Positions 62,446 through 64,000 of a DNA stretch of 64,000 nt are shown piece by piece. Both the position numbers and the translations under genes were made by a program. Under the pieces are notes generated by a model, which was not told where the DNA came from, ran no database searches, and saw only the letters and a program-made list of their open reading frames with translations. This DNA is from Cercospora beticola (Eukaryota > Ascomycota > Dothideomycetes > Mycosphaerellales > Mycosphaerellaceae): NCBI RefSeq assembly GCF_033473495.1, contig NC_088935.1:1984001-2048000 (forward strand), in the 5' to 3' direction. How positions within the stretch are numbered: the first letter of the stretch is position 1; every line of letters begins with the position of its first letter.

Positions 62446-63675
62446 TCAGCTGGAGAACATGTGCTTAAATTTCTCGATTTTGGTCGAAATGTACTTCTCC
62501 ACTTCAGGGCTTTTGATGCCCTCTTTTCCACCGGTTTTCCACGCGATTGGTATCATAGGCACTCGTTCCACCACTCGTACCTCTCTGTTCGGCCCTTCAA
62601 CAGCTCGGATCTTTTCAGGATTGTTTGTCAACAGCCGAATGCCTCGCTCGCCGCCTAGTCCTAGGTCCAACAGGATCGCTGTTGCAAGGCCGTACGATCG
62701 CGCATCGCCGGGATGTCGCAAGAGAATATTCGCTTCCATTGTGTCATGTCCCAAATCTTGTAAGTTGTAAGCCTGCAGCTTGGCCAGCAACCCAATGCCT
62801 CGTCCTTCTTGCCGCAGATACACTATTACGCCTCCAGAAGACGGTAGACGCTCCGGATGCTTTTCATCAACGGGTGTACTCGATCCCGAAGGAGCGGGCA
62901 ACGACATCAGTCGGGCTGCTTCGTCCAGCTGCTCACCGCAGTCACAGCGTGCAGACCACACGGTCTCACCCGTGTAGCATTCGGAATGAATTCGCACTAG
63001 TGGCGGGCCAAGGTTTGGCGGGTATGAGGAGTAGCTCCAGGGATCTGTATCTGAGGATGCTTGCTCCGCAGACTCAGACGGGGGAGTCGGAGAGCCATTG
63101 GGCTGTGCACCGGGTGCCAAGGGAGCCACACCGGCGTCTTTGCGTATTTGCTCGAGTCTGCTGTGTGTGCGACCGGGAAACAATGTGCCAGTGTACGCGC
63201 CTCTGATCATGCGGTCCCGTTCCGTTTCGCCGGGCCTGGGGGCGTCCAGGCTGCGGCTGCGAATGTGGGGACCGAAGACGATGGCCATGTGCTCCTTGTT
63301 GTCGACATTGTTGTGATAGAGGTGCAGAAACATCTCCTGCCCCGTGGTGGTGGGAATCCTCGCGCGGACTTCGCAAGTCACTTCGGGTATCTGGTCAAGC
63401 AGTTTCGGCGCCGCGTCCCCCACCTGCCCCTCATTGTGCTGATGCGGTATGCTTTTGGCCAATCTGTCATGTCGCTGGCCATCGTGAAACGGAGTGTGCG
63501 GCGGCGTGAAGGCTGGACTGATCAGCGGCGGCGGTGCTCCGGCATGATGGGAGAAATCAGCGTCCAAGTCCAAGTCAGAGGGAGCGGGGTGTTGATCGCG
63601 GCCGGCTTTGTCATCGTGGAGCGGCGTGCCGGCGGGAGTCAGCGTCGGCGACGCGATCGATGGGAAATCAGGCAT
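62446..63675 (-). CDS. RIB1: GTP cyclohydrolase II (riboflavin biosynthesis)
   Basis: Zinc enzyme for the first riboflavin step (GTP to diaminohydroxy-ribosylamino-pyrimidine 5'-phosphate, formate and pyrophosphate). Single exon of 409 residues. A Pro/His/Asp-rich N-terminal extension (1-90) is followed by the RibA fold. The zinc site is at about 240-255 ('[23 protein letters not shown]', three Cys). The catalytic block '[25 protein letters not shown]' comes next, then '[15 protein letters not shown]' and '[13 protein letters not shown]'. An insert of about 35 residues, rich in Ser/Pro, lies just before the zinc site, as in other fungal RIB1 proteins. The ATG is at 63673-63675. Confidence 0.96.
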   Translation of the reverse strand: MPDFPSIASPTLTPAGTPLHDDKAGRDQHPAPSDLDLDADFSHHAGAPPPLISPAFTPPHTPFHDGQRHDRLAKSIPHQHNEGQVGDAAPKLLDQIPEVTCEVRARIPTTTGQEMFLHLYHNNVDNKEHMAIVFGPHIRSRSLDAPRPGETERDRMIRGAYTGTLFPGRTHSRLEQIRKDAGVAPLAPGAQPNGSPTPPSESAEQASSDTDPWSYSSYPPNLGPPLVRIHSECYTGETVWSARCDCGEQLDEAARLMSLPAPSGSSTPVDEKHPERLPSSGGVIVYLRQEGRGIGLLAKLQAYNLQDLGHDTMEANILLRHPGDARSYGLATAILLDLGLGGERGIRLLTNNPEKIRAVEGPNREVRVVERVPMIPIAWKTGGKEGIKSPEVEKYISTKIEKFKHMFSS

Positions 63676-64000
63676 AGTGAACGCGCTCCGCCAAACAAAA
63701 AGAATTCAAAACAGTGGTGATGCAGGAGATTGTGCGGGCACATGTTTATGGTGTAACCTTCAGTAGTAAGTAAGCAACTGCAGGGCCGAGGCCGGCCGGG
63801 AATGATGACATGCCATTGCATGGTCTTCCACGGAACGAGCACGCCAGAAAAAGAGGGTCGCACGACTGCCCTTTGCCGAGCTGCGCATCTTTTCCGACCC
63901 CAATCCGCGTCTCACTTTCTTGACATATTGTGTTCCAATCATCACGCTCGATTCCAAGCGCGAATGCATCGAGCTCTCAACTTACAGATCGCCATCGGCG
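63676..64000. other. Upstream of RIB1 to window edge
   Basis: 325 bp with no supported gene; RIB1 promoter expected here. Confidence 0.5.

Noticed and set aside
1..64000. CRISPR arrays, transposons, rRNA, biosynthetic gene cluster
   Set aside because: No regularly spaced repeats, no terminal repeats with transposase or reverse-transcriptase frames, no rRNA-like sequence, and no backbone enzyme (PKS, NRPS, terpene synthase) were seen.

Overview
The window is a gene-dense stretch of a filamentous ascomycete chromosome. The evidence is short introns (mostly 48-76 bp, GTATGT/GTAAGT/GTGAGT donors, one perfect CTACTAAC branch site), two Zn2Cys6 regulators, a KMT6-type SET protein and fungus-specific protein families. 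Protein style suggests Dothideomycetes, but the order cannot be settled from this sequence. Gene models below were built by hand: exon edges were chosen so that frames join and conserved motifs are completed.

Layout. 1-4.3 kb: two divergent Zn2Cys6 transcription factors (the left one cut by the window edge) with 1.1 kb between them. 4.8-9.5 kb: SUMO, the mitochondrial twin-Cx9C protein CMC4, an inosine-uridine type nucleoside hydrolase and a BTB-like protein. 9.7-16 kb: LYR-motif protein, TRAPPC11, and a gankyrin/NAS6 ankyrin protein. 16.7-24.2 kb: a SulP/STAS/cNMP transporter (VSB1-like) and a PH-domain protein, separated by 2.4 kb without a convincing gene. 25-30.7 kb: a UBTD-type ubiquitin-domain protein, MZT1, a conserved 'histidine kinase group' protein and a 78-residue protein. 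31-34 kb: a 955-residue Ser/Gly/Thr-rich acidic orphan. 35-41 kb: ASNSD1-like protein, SEM1/DSS1, phosphoglycerate kinase, Mpv17/PMP22 protein. 41-55 kb: VPS9-CUE Rab5 GEF, MON2, RPP40, dynactin p150. 55-64 kb: KMT6/EZH2, a membrane cytochrome b5-like protein, a mitochondrial coiled-coil protein, and GTP cyclohydrolase II.

Most genes are housekeeping: trafficking (TRAPPC11, VPS9, MON2), microtubules (MZT1, dynactin), proteasome (NAS6, SEM1), chromatin and SUMO, central metabolism. They look like independent transcription units; there is no metabolite cluster, transposon, CRISPR array, tRNA or rRNA that I can support.

No clearly new multi-gene system is visible. The most unusual signals are in gene architecture. 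Two genes (CMC4 and the UBTD-like gene) have a first coding exon consisting only of ATG. Two adjacent genes carry 10- and 11-nt microexons. In several genes splicing decides a key feature: Gly2 for myristoylation in the UBTD-like protein, and the CUE domain in VPS9. A tandem CCAAT/CAGCTG module sits upstream of the BTB gene, and the 31-34 kb orphan contains an internal duplication.
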